Made by a program: the position numbers and the translations under genes. 64,000 nt of DNA from an uncultured Clostridia bacterium. Lineage in GTDB: Bacteria; Bacillota; Clostridia; TANB77; CAG-508. Shown in pieces: positions 8,334-17,531 of this stretch (positions are counted from its first letter, which is position 1; every line of letters begins with the position of its first letter). The stretch spans positions 1-64,000 of the forward strand of contig CALXCA010000003.1 in assembly GCA_944386685.1 (NCBI GenBank), given 5' to 3'. The notes below the pieces were generated by a model, which saw nothing but the letters and a program-made list of their open reading frames with translations, was not told the origin of the DNA and did not search any database.

Positions 8334-9212
8334 TTATTTAAAAACTTCTTGCATAATGCCACTTTCCATGTCTGCTATGTTATAAATATTATCCATTATA
8401 TCGAATGTTTCTTTTAAGTTATTTCTAGCTGAAATCCATCCCATTCCATCTGTGAACCATACAAATTCAAATCCAACAACATTTTTAGCCTCTTCAGCAA
8501 TCATTTTATAACTTCTAGCAGTTTCATTAAGTTTTGAACCACCTGAAGCATAAAAATTAGTTTCTATACCATAAATACAATTGTCTGTTTTAATAACAAA
8601 ATCAAATCTCTTTGTTGATTGATTTTTATTACTAATAAACGACATATCTAATTTCCATTTTTCTTCTATTTGTTGTAAATACATTTCTTTAAAATATGTT
8701 TCATTTTTCTTAAATCCTGCTTTTTGAATAAATCTTTCTACAACATCTTCCATTAAATGTCCACCTCGATTTTTCCTACCATTCGAATCAAGGCCTGTTT
8801 CAACACCTGTTGCATAATCAACCAAATTGTTTATAATATGATTTTGTAATAAGTCAAACAATCCTGTTTCTCTCATAAAATATTTATATTTTTCATAATA
8901 CACATGACTATTTGGAGGATACTTAGCAAAATCAAACTTGAATAAATATCCACCGTTTTCATCTTGGCAATAAATTTCATTGGCTCTAACTGCTAATAAA
9001 AGAGGTATACACTTTAAAATTTCAGGGTATTTTCTTAGTAATTTTTCAAAATCTTCTTCTATATTTTTTGAACCAATAAGAGAATTCAAAATATTAAGTT
9101 CAACCTTAATTAAATCCACATTTCTATGAACTTTTTCAAAATCTATGTAATATTTATAATTAGCTATACTATGTGTAAAAGTTAATAGCCATTCATCAAA
9201 ATTTCTTTTCAT
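8334..9212 (-). CDS. dpnB: DpnII-family type II restriction endonuclease (GATC)
   Basis: The 292-residue protein follows Streptococcus R.DpnII along its length as I remember it: NFDEWL at the start, LNSLIGSKNIEEDF, IPLLLAVR, FDLLQNHIINNLVDY, TGVETGLDSNGRKNR, KRFDFVI and GSKLNETARSYKMIAEE. The catalytic PD-(D/E)XK core is in KRFDFVIKTDN..GIETNFY. The enzyme cuts unmethylated GATC. The two matching methyltransferases lie upstream in the same operon. Start ATG 9212 follows AGGAGG, 11 bases after the Mrr-type gene ends. Length is normal for the family. Confidence 0.93.
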   Translation of the reverse strand: MKRNFDEWLLTFTHSIANYKYYIDFEKVHRNVDLIKVELNILNSLIGSKNIEEDFEKLLRKYPEILKCIPLLLAVRANEIYCQDENGGYLFKFDFAKYPPNSHVYYEKYKYFMRETGLFDLLQNHIINNLVDYATGVETGLDSNGRKNRGGHLMEDVVERFIQKAGFKKNETYFKEMYLQQIEEKWKLDMSFISNKNQSTKRFDFVIKTDNCIYGIETNFYASGGSKLNETARSYKMIAEEAKNVVGFEFVWFTDGMGWISARNNLKETFDIMDNIYNIADMESGIMQEVFK

Positions 9213-9223
9213 CTTACATCCTC

Positions 9224-10033
9224 CTACTCGAATTCAATTATAATTTTATTGTTTTTTTCGTCCATTTTCCAAAATGATTTCTTTTTATTATCTCCAGTAT
9301 AATCGTAATATCCAATATTTCTGTATATTTCTGTCACTCCACCAAAATATCTTCTTGTTGAATTTATATTTAATTCCTTTATCTTGTTATTAATTTCTAC
9401 TTTATATTTTGTATATTCTTTTATTTTTTCAAATATTTCATTAGGAATCGGTAAAATACGCGCTCTTATATCATTTCTACTAATAAGTCTTATTATAGCT
9501 TCCATTTTAAATTCATCTTTAAGCTTTATAGAATCATTATTTGCATTTATTATTTGTCTAACTTTATCAATAGAAACCGTTGGATTCCATTCAAAAATAT
9601 AATCTTTTTCTGGATGTTCCATATAAAATTTTAATATAGCTTCACCATTTATTAAAATTATCTTTCTAGATATATCATTCTCAGCTTCTTCTATTCCACT
9701 TTTTGAAAAATCACTAGTTGTTATAAAGATTCTTTTTTCGTACGATGCTGTTCCTTTAAATTCGCGAATTTCTTTTACTGGTACGGTATTTTTATATCTT
9801 TTTGCTTGAATGATATATTTTTCCGGATCTATTTCTAAGTCACTTATAGAATTTTTGTATGCAATTAAATCTATTCCTTTATCTCCACTTCTTTTGGTAA
9901 CTTTTATATCTGTAAATCCTAAATCTTCTAAAAATTTCTTTAAAAAATACTCAAAATCATATCCTGTTTTAAAACAATTATAAAAATCATCAATCATTTT
10001 TCTTGTTATTTCTAAATTCATGTATTTGTTCAT
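9224..10033 (-). CDS. Mrr-type restriction endonuclease inside the DpnII operon
   Basis: 269 residues with an Mrr_cat-like PD-(D/E)XK domain at about residues 20-135: FEYFLKKFLEDLGF, then KRSGDKGIDLIAY (D for metal binding) and YIIQAKRYKN (Q-A-K in place of E-x-K, as usual in Mrr), followed by FITTSDFS. The C-terminal half has no family I know. It overlaps the end of the DpnA-like gene by 44 bases and leads directly into the endonuclease gene, so it belongs to the same operon. GGAGG sits only one base from the first ATG; the ATG at 10021 is an alternative start. Mrr proteins often attack methylated DNA, which would be risky beside two GATC methylases, so its specificity is probably different. 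Confidence 0.8.
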   Translation of the reverse strand: MNKYMNLEITRKMIDDFYNCFKTGYDFEYFLKKFLEDLGFTDIKVTKRSGDKGIDLIAYKNSISDLEIDPEKYIIQAKRYKNTVPVKEIREFKGTASYEKRIFITTSDFSKSGIEEAENDISRKIILINGEAILKFYMEHPEKDYIFEWNPTVSIDKVRQIINANNDSIKLKDEFKMEAIIRLISRNDIRARILPIPNEIFEKIKEYTKYKVEINNKIKELNINSTRRYFGGVTEIYRNIGYYDYTGDNKKKSFWKMDEKNNKIIIEFE

Positions 10034-10784
10034 ACCTCCTTATAGATAAATCCAAATATTCCTGAGAATTATCTATTCCAATAAAGTTTCTGTTTAATTT
10101 ATTTGCTGCTATACCTGTCGTACTACTTCCACAAAAAGGATCTAGTATAAAATCATTTTCTTCTGTAGATGCTAATATAATTCTCTCTAGTATCTCTAAA
10201 GGTTTTTGTGTTGGATGTTTTCCTTGTTTCTTTTCAGATGGTTTTGTTAAAGAAGTGGTCCAAACATCTTTCATCTGTTTGTTATTATTTAATCTTTTCA
10301 TTAGGTCATAATTAAATTTATATTTTATTTTTGGCAAATCTTTTCTTGCCCATAATATTGTTTCTGTAGAATGTGTAAATGTTTTACATGCTAAATTTGG
10401 TGGAGGATTAGTCTTTTGCCATGTTATATTATTAATTATTTTAAATCCTTCTTCTTCCAATGCCATGCCTATTGAATAAATATTATGCAATGTTCCACTA
10501 ATCCATATAGTTCCCTCATCTTTTAAAACTCTATAGCATTCACGAATCCACTTTTTATTGAATTCATGTTTGTCTTTTACACTCAATGCCTTATCCCAAT
10601 TTCCTTTATTTACACTAACCATTTTTCCTGCATTACAAGTTATTCCATTGTTTGACAGAAAATATGGCGGATCAGCAAATATCATATCAATACATTTTTC
10701 TTCAAAATTATTTAATGTATCAAAAGTATCATTATTGATTAATTTAAAGCTATTTTCTTCATAATAGAATTTTCCTGGATACAT
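9990..10784 (-). CDS. dpnA: DpnA-type adenine-N6 methyltransferase (GATC)
   Basis: 264 residues with DPPYFLS (catalytic DPPY, about residues 35-38) first and the SAM-binding FCGSSTTGIAA near the C-terminus (about residues 217-227), i.e. the beta order of motifs found in DpnA/MboI-type methylases. Conserved TWQKTNPPPN and KHPTQKP are present. In the DpnII system DpnA methylates GATC also on single-stranded DNA, which helps the system establish after transfer. The start overlaps the end of the first methylase by 46 bases. AAGGAG precedes the ATG. Confidence 0.92.
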   Translation of the reverse strand: MYPGKFYYEENSFKLINNDTFDTLNNFEEKCIDMIFADPPYFLSNNGITCNAGKMVSVNKGNWDKALSVKDKHEFNKKWIRECYRVLKDEGTIWISGTLHNIYSIGMALEEEGFKIINNITWQKTNPPPNLACKTFTHSTETILWARKDLPKIKYKFNYDLMKRLNNNKQMKDVWTTSLTKPSEKKQGKHPTQKPLEILERIILASTEENDFILDPFCGSSTTGIAANKLNRNFIGIDNSQEYLDLSIRRYEQIHEFRNNKKND

Positions 10785-11686
10785 TTCTCCATCTCCTTGT
10801 AATTAGTAATAAGTAATTCTGAAATCTCTCCCCTTCTTTTTGCGTTTGCATTTATCATTCTTTTAGCTGAAATTTCATTTATATTGAATCCCTTATATAT
10901 TTCTTCAAAGAAATTATCATCTTGGTTTGTATTTTTAGGGTTTGAATTTGATAACATCAGTTTTGCATTTTTTCCATCTAATTTTTTAAAATAATTTGCT
11001 AATTCTTTTTGATTTTCATCGTTAAAATCTTCTTTTGTATATGATGTAAATCCTGATGTTATTGATAATGGTCTATATGGAGGATCAAAATAAACAAAAG
11101 TATTACTATCTATATATCTCTCACTTTTTTTATAATCTCCATGCTGAAACACTACATTTCTAATCAAATATGATAAATTTCTTAAATTTTCAGAATCGCA
11201 TATTGTTGGATTTTTATATCTACCAAACGGTACATTAAATTCCCCATTTTTGTTAACTCTATATAATCCATTAAAGCATGTTCTGTTTAAAAATATAAAT
11301 TCAGATGCTCTTTTTACGCTTAATTCATTTTCTTTAATTTTATACAAATTGTATTCTCTTCTAATATTATAATAATACTTTTGTCGCTTATCATTTTCTA
11401 ATTCTAAAAATTCTTTTTCTTTTCTATTTAATTCATTTATTAAACCTTCAACATCTACTTTTATAATATTATAACAATTTATTAAATCTAAGTTTATATC
11501 AAACGCATAAGCTTCTTTAACATTATATTTTTGTAATATGTTTATTAAAACAGCTCCTCCACCAACAAATGGTTCCACATATTTATTTATTGTCTCATTT
11601 TCTAATTCAAATGGGTAAAAGCTTTTTAATTGTGGGATCAAACTTCCCTTTCCTCCAGCCCATTTTACAAAAGGTTTTATTTTCAT
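10739..11686 (-). CDS. dpnM: Dam-family GATC adenine methyltransferase (DpnM-type)
   Basis: 315 residues of the D12 class: KPFVKWAGGKGSL at the N-terminus (SAM loop, about residues 4-16), YVEPFVGGGAV, FLNRTCFNGLYRVN, and FDPPYRPL (catalytic DPPY, about residues 198-202). It protects host GATC sites from the partner endonuclease. First gene of the operon dpnM-dpnA-mrr-dpnB; all junctions overlap or nearly so. Ribosome binding site GGGAGAA before ATG 11686. Sequence is complete. Confidence 0.93.
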   Translation of the reverse strand: MKIKPFVKWAGGKGSLIPQLKSFYPFELENETINKYVEPFVGGGAVLINILQKYNVKEAYAFDINLDLINCYNIIKVDVEGLINELNRKEKEFLELENDKRQKYYYNIRREYNLYKIKENELSVKRASEFIFLNRTCFNGLYRVNKNGEFNVPFGRYKNPTICDSENLRNLSYLIRNVVFQHGDYKKSERYIDSNTFVYFDPPYRPLSITSGFTSYTKEDFNDENQKELANYFKKLDGKNAKLMLSNSNPKNTNQDDNFFEEIYKGFNINEISAKRMINANAKRRGEISELLITNYKEMEKCIQENSIMKKIALN

Positions 11687-11726
11687 TCTTTTCTCCCAAA
11701 TATAATTTTCTATTATTATATATCAT

Positions 11727-11774
11727 AAAAAGCCAAAATTCACAATATTAAAACACTGTAAATTTTGACTTTTC
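11727..11774 (-). terminator. Terminator of the GHKL operon
   Basis: Imperfect arms AAAGCCAAAATT and AAATTTTGACTTT directly after the stop at 11776, with T-rich sequence on the minus strand. Confidence 0.55.
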
Positions 11775-11775
11775 T

Positions 11776-12546
11776 TTATCTTTTTCTCTGTAAATATAAT
11801 TGCTCTATTTTATTATACATATACTCATATATATCTTCAAATTCTAATGAATCTAACAAATGAGCACTTCCATACAAAGATAACTGTTTTGCAGCTTCTG
11901 TATAAAGATTTGTTTCATACTCTTTAAAATCTGGATATTTATCATATAAATCTTTTGCAGCCTTAATCGCAGGAAAAATATTATTTTTTCTGTCAGAATT
12001 TATTCTCCAAGTATATTCCCTAAATCTATATATATAATCAAATATAAATCTTGTATATTCGTATTTATTTTCTTTTGTTTCATCTATAGTTAAAGCAACT
12101 CTAAAAAACTCTCTTGCAAAAACATTAAAGAAATTTCCTCTTCTTTTTCCATCTTTATAAGCCCACATATTAGGAAATGTAGAATCACTTTTTATAGGTA
12201 TCAATTTTAATCCTAATTTAAAAGCTACTTCAAACTCAAACCACATCCAAAAGCCTCTATTAGTCAATATATATCTTGGTAAATGTTTTAAAGTTTCATA
12301 GATTTTTATTGCTATTTCACATTCATCTTCTTTAGCAGTTTCACTATCTTTGTCAAATCTCATAGAATCAAAATCAATGTAATTGAATTTATATCTTTTA
12401 GGCTCATATAATTCCCCTTTATATATTTCTTTTAAAAAACTACTATTTTGGGGATTTGTTTTCATAAACTCTGTTACTTTCTTTGAATTACTAAGAAGAG
12501 TTTCAATCGCTTCTTCCTTCATAAACATTACTCTAATACTACTCAT
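11776..12546 (-). CDS. Last gene of the GHKL operon, unknown function
   Basis: 256 residues from the ATG at 12546, chosen because GAGGAGG lies seven bases upstream and the ATG overlaps the stop of the preceding gene (ATGAGTAG). The protein has a conserved-looking centre with LPRYILTNRGFWMWFEFE and many aromatic residues, and a helical C-terminus. It looks soluble. I do not recognise a catalytic motif and cannot name the family with confidence. The tight coupling to two upstream genes says it works with the GHKL ATPase. Confidence 0.7.
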   Translation of the reverse strand: MSSIRVMFMKEEAIETLLSNSKKVTEFMKTNPQNSSFLKEIYKGELYEPKRYKFNYIDFDSMRFDKDSETAKEDECEIAIKIYETLKHLPRYILTNRGFWMWFEFEVAFKLGLKLIPIKSDSTFPNMWAYKDGKRRGNFFNVFAREFFRVALTIDETKENKYEYTRFIFDYIYRFREYTWRINSDRKNNIFPAIKAAKDLYDKYPDFKEYETNLYTEAAKQLSLYGSAHLLDSLEFEDIYEYMYNKIEQLYLQRKR

Positions 12547-13462
12547 CTTCATCCTCCTCTCTATCAGTTGAAGGAGCAAATATTGTCATTAAATCATTAA
12601 TTGCATTAACAGATGCATTATTCATAACTATTTGAGATATTTCTACAGCATCTAATTCCTTGAACTCATCCGTATCTATATTAATTTGCTTAATTTTTTT
12701 ATATGCATCTATTATTGATCTTAACCATTTGAAATCTTCCATATAGTCATCTAATTTAAGCTCTTCTAGATTAATTTTATCCTGAATATATTGTATTGCT
12801 TTAGTCAATGCAGGTATTGCAATTATTGAGAAAAAAATATTTTGAAAATATTCATTTGATTTTAAACTATAATATTTATCATATTCTTTAGGCGGCATAT
12901 AAATTTTAATTTTCTTTCTATCGTCAGTAATCACCTTTATATTCTTTGTTTCTTCGCTATCTCTTATTATCAAAAATATTGATGAAACTTTTTTATCATT
13001 TATAGTAGAATAATCAACATAAGTATCAAATCCATCTTCTATCGCCAAAATACTTCCTTTTTCAACATTAAATTCATAACCACTATAATCATCTAAAAAA
13101 TCTCCATTATTCAAATTAAAATCACATTTGGATGCTATAAAACTAGTAATTTCTACTTTTCCCTCAAATAATCTTATATCTAATTGTATATCTTCTCCTT
13201 TATCATATGTAATTTTAAATTTTTCCCTATAAATAGTACCTGGACATTCAATCAATAAATATGCTTGTACTTTTCCTTTATCTATAAGATTTTTAAATTC
13301 ATCATTATTTAATTCAATTCTTGCTTGAGTAATTATTAAATAATTATTATTTACAACTACATTATCATATTCTAGTCTATAGATTGAATTTTTATAACTA
13401 CTACTATCTTTATTACTATATAAAACAGGATATGGAAATAATCTATTTTGACTTATTCGCAT
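12539..13462 (-). CDS. Unknown protein of the GHKL operon
   Basis: 307 residues. The first two thirds read as beta-rich with several segments like MRISQNRLFPYP and YNVLIDKGKVQAYLLIECPG-type strands; the last third is helical and ends in a strongly acidic tail (DREEDEDE). No known catalytic motif. The ATG overlaps the end of the GHKL ATPase gene by 20 bases and the stop overlaps the next start by 8, so three genes are translationally linked. A beta-rich adaptor or recognition subunit is possible; this is inference from shape only. Confidence 0.7.
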   Translation of the reverse strand: MRISQNRLFPYPVLYSNKDSSSYKNSIYRLEYDNVVVNNNYLIITQARIELNNDEFKNLIDKGKVQAYLLIECPGTIYREKFKITYDKGEDIQLDIRLFEGKVEITSFIASKCDFNLNNGDFLDDYSGYEFNVEKGSILAIEDGFDTYVDYSTINDKKVSSIFLIIRDSEETKNIKVITDDRKKIKIYMPPKEYDKYYSLKSNEYFQNIFFSIIAIPALTKAIQYIQDKINLEELKLDDYMEDFKWLRSIIDAYKKIKQINIDTDEFKELDAVEISQIVMNNASVNAINDLMTIFAPSTDREEDEDE

Positions 13463-15350
13463 ACATCTTCACCTCACAAGCATATAATTCTTTAATATTT
13501 GTTTTTAATTCTATTTTTGTTTTACCAGGTTTTATTGGAAATTTTTTTGCAACACCATTGTGGACCTCTACTTCGTTTCCATTTACAATGCATTGTTCAA
13601 TTTCTGCCTTGTATCTAACATCTGAATCGTCTAAATAATACAATCTAATTTCACAATCATTTTCATCATAATCCGAATCAAAAGATACAACATATTTTCC
13701 CTCTTTTTTGTCAACAACAAAAAATCTATATTTTATTCCTGTCATATCGACTGTTCTCATTATATCACCATCTCCATCTTCGTTAAATCCACATTTTTCA
13801 TTTCCAGGATGAACTTCTGAACCACTACCTTCATTATGACCACTAGGAACATACACCTTATCACCATCTTCAATTGTTCCAATTTCGGGCTGTGCAGTTT
13901 CTATGTCTTCACTTTCAATTACAGGATTTTTTGTGTTTTTTCCTTTTTTCTTTTTAACTACTATTTCCGGAATATCTTCCGGTACAGCATCTTTATTACA
14001 ACCTTCAAATAATGATTCATCTTCCTCAGTTTCATCTGGTAACAAATCTCCTGCGCCTTCCAAATCACTTTGTTCTGATGCAGATGTCATTAAAACAGTA
14101 TTTGCATAATCTATAATAGTATTTTCTATTTTATCTAATATAGCCTTATACATCTTTTTCTTTAAAGGATCATTTGTAATTCTTGTATATTCCCAATCTG
14201 TATGTTGTGCATTTTCTATTTTTATTAATAATTTACTCAATGTGTTTTTAGGAATAATACATAATGCTGAACACGGAACATGCGAAATATTTTTTATCTC
14301 CTTTATTTTCATTAACGGGTATCTAACCATCACACATTTTTGGGTTGCAAACTCTTTTTCCTCTCTTCCATATGGTTCAATAAAAACTTCAATTTCACCA
14401 TACATATCTATATTAAACTTTTGTCTATGTACATTTTCATTAACCAATAACCTATATTGAGCCATTATACTTTTCTTTATAGTTCCATTTACTATTTTTT
14501 CATTATTTAAAATATCTTTTATTGTATTAGAATCTATTAAAAATTCATCTACTCTAACCTCTAATTCGTCATACATTATTGATACCATAAAACTATCTAA
14601 TATCTTTTTTATTATTTGAGATTTCCAATTTTCATTTTTTTCAAACCCCATTATATATATATCTGTTCCAGTTTCATTTCTCGTATAAAATGGATCTATC
14701 CTGCATTCTTCCATTATTGGAGAACGTTCTTCATCAGCAGAATAATACATTGTTCCCGATGTTCTTTCTTTTGTTCCATCTAATTTTCTTGAACCTAATT
14801 TAGATACCCCTAAATATCCAATCTCACCAGCTTCATTCATTGTTGAGTAAAAAACTGTATTAAAATCACTTGCAACAAAAGATGCAAATTTTCCAACACC
14901 CTTCGATCCTCCACTTAATTCATCTTTACTTGATAATCCATTTCCTTTTGTGAGATAATAAAATGTGCCTTCTTCTGCTTCTACTTCAGACAAACCTTTA
15001 GTATTAAAATCACTTATCCTTAAACACGAAATATATTCTTTGTTAATATTTTCTTTATATTCCATTGCTGCATTGTATTCTTTTTCACTTCTTCCTTCTT
15101 GCCATTTTAAAATTTCATCTATTTCTTTTTCTAATTCATCTATTCCCAGTACATCTTCTTTTTTTAAATTAAATGAATGAAATTCTAAAATTGTTTTCTT
15201 TTTTCCTTCTTTTTTTGCATCAATTGAATTTTGACATATCTCTCTAGCTAATGATGAAATTGGATCTTTTTTAAAAGTTTCTATATCTGTTGGTTCAGCA
15301 CCATATGATTGTCCAAAACCATTTTTAATAATTCTCCATTTATTTTCCAT
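13443..15350 (-). CDS. GHKL ATPase (MORC/MutL-like), core of a candidate defence operon
   Basis: 635 residues. Bergerat-fold motifs are visible: N box AREICQNSIDA (E37, N41, D44), a G1-like LRISDFNTKGL (110-120) and a G2 loop SGGSKGVGKFA (146-156), close to the form seen in MORC and related prokaryotic ATPases. Residues 160-400 match the usual transducer region in length, and an acidic linker with KKKKGK (about 440-500) leads to a C-terminal beta-rich domain (about 540-635). GHKL ATPases dimerise on ATP and act on DNA. Related prokaryotic MORC-like proteins are known from restriction-type operons. Start ATG 15350 directly follows the stop of the previous gene, with AAGGAGC upstream. Confidence 0.78.
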   Translation of the reverse strand: MENKWRIIKNGFGQSYGAEPTDIETFKKDPISSLAREICQNSIDAKKEGKKKTILEFHSFNLKKEDVLGIDELEKEIDEILKWQEGRSEKEYNAAMEYKENINKEYISCLRISDFNTKGLSEVEAEEGTFYYLTKGNGLSSKDELSGGSKGVGKFASFVASDFNTVFYSTMNEAGEIGYLGVSKLGSRKLDGTKERTSGTMYYSADEERSPIMEECRIDPFYTRNETGTDIYIMGFEKNENWKSQIIKKILDSFMVSIMYDELEVRVDEFLIDSNTIKDILNNEKIVNGTIKKSIMAQYRLLVNENVHRQKFNIDMYGEIEVFIEPYGREEKEFATQKCVMVRYPLMKIKEIKNISHVPCSALCIIPKNTLSKLLIKIENAQHTDWEYTRITNDPLKKKMYKAILDKIENTIIDYANTVLMTSASEQSDLEGAGDLLPDETEEDESLFEGCNKDAVPEDIPEIVVKKKKGKNTKNPVIESEDIETAQPEIGTIEDGDKVYVPSGHNEGSGSEVHPGNEKCGFNEDGDGDIMRTVDMTGIKYRFFVVDKKEGKYVVSFDSDYDENDCEIRLYYLDDSDVRYKAEIEQCIVNGNEVEVHNGVAKKFPIKPGKTKIELKTNIKELYACEVKMYANKSK

Positions 15351-16844
15351 TTAATTTGCTCCTTCCTTTTTTATAATTACTTCTTCTTCAATCCTATATA
15401 CATTATTAAAATATTTATCAATAACCGCTTTAAGCAAATATCTATTCCAAGCATATTTTATTTTTGGAAAAAGCATATATCCTTTAAATGTATTTAAATC
15501 TAATTTATTTTTATTTTCAAAAAGCGAATTTAAAATTATTTTAACATCAACAAAATTTTCATCAGATATTTCAAATTCATCCTTAGAAATTATTGTTTTT
15601 TCTTCATCTAACACATAATATCCATCAATTATTTCGTTAATAAATTCATTAAAGTCATTTTTAGATAAATTGGATAAGGTTAATTCATTATACACATCAT
15701 TAACCATTCCAAATGTAATTAGTTTTTTATTTTTTAAATTGTCATATAATATTTCATTTATTGATGGTACATTTTCTTTTCCAAAAAACTCATCTGTATA
15801 AACATATATATTATTAAATTTATATTTTATAATTGAATATAGTAATTCTGGCTTATTTTCTATTTTTAATGATTTAAATAATTCTTCATCTAGCAAGGAA
15901 ATATTTGCATATAGAACTTTATATCCCAAATATTTTTTTCCAGTGCGCTCAAAGATATTATTAATAAATTTTTTTAACTCTTCTATTGTCTTATCTGTTA
16001 TATTTAACTTATCAAAAAATATATATTCTTTTTTTCCACATTCCAACAAGCCATTAATTTTTTCATTATTTATTAATTCGTCTATTTGTTCATTAGAAAT
16101 TCTATTGTATTCTCTTTTTATATCATCTATTGAAAATATTCCATCAAATTGTTTCAAATTATATTCTATAACATTAAAATCTGTATTTACGGATTCAATT
16201 GTATAATCCTTATTCTTCCAATCAAGTATTTGCCATTTAAACCATACTGGATTTTCTTTATTAAGATCATGTTCTATATATTTTAGTTTGCCCAAATACA
16301 TATATTTAGATTCTTTTATACTATTTCTTTTAAATAAATATATATTATTTATCTTTTCATCATGATTAATAAAATTAATAATATCTGGAGATTTAAAGTT
16401 TTGTCTTGGCTGAGATTGCCAACTAAATATTCCATTTTCATCAATACCTTCTATAAACTTATGCTCACCTCTTTTAGTATCATATGTAACAAAAAAAATG
16501 TAGTCCTTTGTGTTTGGAATCCTTATAATTCCATGTAATCCCCATATACCACATCCCGCTTTAAAATTACTCTCTGCTGCAAATACATCATGCACATCTT
16601 TTCTTGAATACATTGCATATCTTTCTAAAATACCCTTTTTAATAACAATATCATTTTTAGGTTTTATTAAAACATTATCTCTTTCTTGAAATAAAGACAT
16701 TTGATGGTTTATATATTTATTTTTTAATTCTTCCGTTTTGTTTTGTTCAATATATTTAATCTCTTTTTTATTTCTATTTAAAATAAACATCTCAATTCGA
16801 GATAAAATACAATCAAGAATACTTTTTCCAATGTCTTTAAACAT
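15351..16844 (-). CDS. DUF3427-like protein of the GHKL operon
   Basis: 497 residues from ATG 16844, preferred because AGGAGG is six bases upstream. After a basic N-terminal helix region, residues about 70-220 carry a domain with RYAMYSRKDVHDVF, GIIRIPNTKDYIFFVTY, FSWQSQPRQNF and YMYLGKLKYIEH. This resembles DUF3427, found at the end of many restriction-type helicases and nucleases and thought to be a DNA or modified-base reader. The C-terminal half is helical and unknown. It may give target recognition to the GHKL ATPase. The next gene starts right at its stop codon. Confidence 0.6.
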   Translation of the reverse strand: MFKDIGKSILDCILSRIEMFILNRNKKEIKYIEQNKTEELKNKYINHQMSLFQERDNVLIKPKNDIVIKKGILERYAMYSRKDVHDVFAAESNFKAGCGIWGLHGIIRIPNTKDYIFFVTYDTKRGEHKFIEGIDENGIFSWQSQPRQNFKSPDIINFINHDEKINNIYLFKRNSIKESKYMYLGKLKYIEHDLNKENPVWFKWQILDWKNKDYTIESVNTDFNVIEYNLKQFDGIFSIDDIKREYNRISNEQIDELINNEKINGLLECGKKEYIFFDKLNITDKTIEELKKFINNIFERTGKKYLGYKVLYANISLLDEELFKSLKIENKPELLYSIIKYKFNNIYVYTDEFFGKENVPSINEILYDNLKNKKLITFGMVNDVYNELTLSNLSKNDFNEFINEIIDGYYVLDEEKTIISKDEFEISDENFVDVKIILNSLFENKNKLDLNTFKGYMLFPKIKYAWNRYLLKAVIDKYFNNVYRIEEEVIIKKEGAN

Positions 16845-16854
16845 AAGACTCCTC

Positions 16855-17076
16855 CTATAATTCAAATTTCTTTTTGCTTTTCTTTTTATCATTATTAAAG
16901 TATTTCTTTTGTTTATCTAATTCTTTTTGTATTGCCTCAAAAATTGCTACTATTTGTTCATCTGTATATTCATAAAAAGATGTATTTGTTAAATTTTGAA
17001 GTTTTGAAATTGATTCTATTATTTTATTTGTTCTTTTCTCTGCTATTCTTTTAAAATTATCTTTTTTATTATCCAT
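16855..17076 (-). CDS. Small helical protein, first gene of the GHKL operon
   Basis: 73 residues from ATG 17076, chosen over an upstream in-frame ATG because GAGGAAA precedes it. The core reads KIIESISKLQNLTNTSFYEYTDEQIVAIFEAI (in pieces) and the tail is lysine-rich. I have no family name; small proteins with a similar SFYEYTDEQI-like pattern occur in mobile elements of clostridia as far as I recall. The upstream 14-bp inverted repeat makes this the operon's promoter-proximal gene and a candidate autoregulator, though no helix-turn-helix is obvious. Confidence 0.65.
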   Translation of the reverse strand: MDNKKDNFKRIAEKRTNKIIESISKLQNLTNTSFYEYTDEQIVAIFEAIQKELDKQKKYFNNDKKKSKKKFEL

Positions 17077-17108
17077 AATTCTATTTCCTCTCAGTAATAT
17101 ATTAACAC

Positions 17109-17150
17109 TTTCGACAATATTTGTCAAATATTTTGAAAATATTGTCGAAA
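17109..17150 (-). promoter_or_regulatory. Inverted TGTCGAAA operator of the GHKL operon
   Basis: Two perfect 14-bp arms, TTTCGACAATATTT and AAATATTGTCGAAA, separated by 14 bases, 33 bases upstream of the first gene. Each arm contains the TGTCGAA core that also precedes hamA, the PHP-ATPase and the 310-residue gene. A strong operator candidate. Confidence 0.6.
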
Positions 17151-17348
17151 TATTACCATAGTATCATACAGCATCTTTAAATTTTATTTTTCTATTTTCT
17201 TATTTATTTTTTACATTTATATCTATTTCTAAGGTTAAATTCCATTTTATCTAAATATTCCATTTCTCTTTTTATTCCTAAAAAACTTTTCTCAATTTCT
17301 TTACACTACCTTTATAAAATAATTTTTTATCACAAGTTTTAGATTTAA

Positions 17349-17531
17349 TTACTTCTTATCTACTTGGATATTTATGCAAATATTATTTTCAATAAAATAA
17401 TATTTCCGCAAAGCTCTTTCTATTTTAATATTTCTTTTATATATAAACCTTCTTATACTAATTTTATTTACTCTAAAATACACTTGATATCTCATATCTT
17501 TTAATTTTTTATAAATACTTAATATGTCCAT
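17349..17531 (-). CDS. Possible small basic protein or gene remnant
   Basis: 60 codons from ATG 17531, rich in lysine, arginine and isoleucine, with no family resemblance and no good ribosome binding site. It is in a gap of about 680 bases (17128-17812) between two operons that otherwise holds only an operator at one end and a terminator at the other. It could be the end of a decayed gene. Low confidence. Confidence 0.2.
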   Translation of the reverse strand: MDILSIYKKLKDMRYQVYFRVNKISIRRFIYKRNIKIERALRKYYFIENNICINIQVDKK

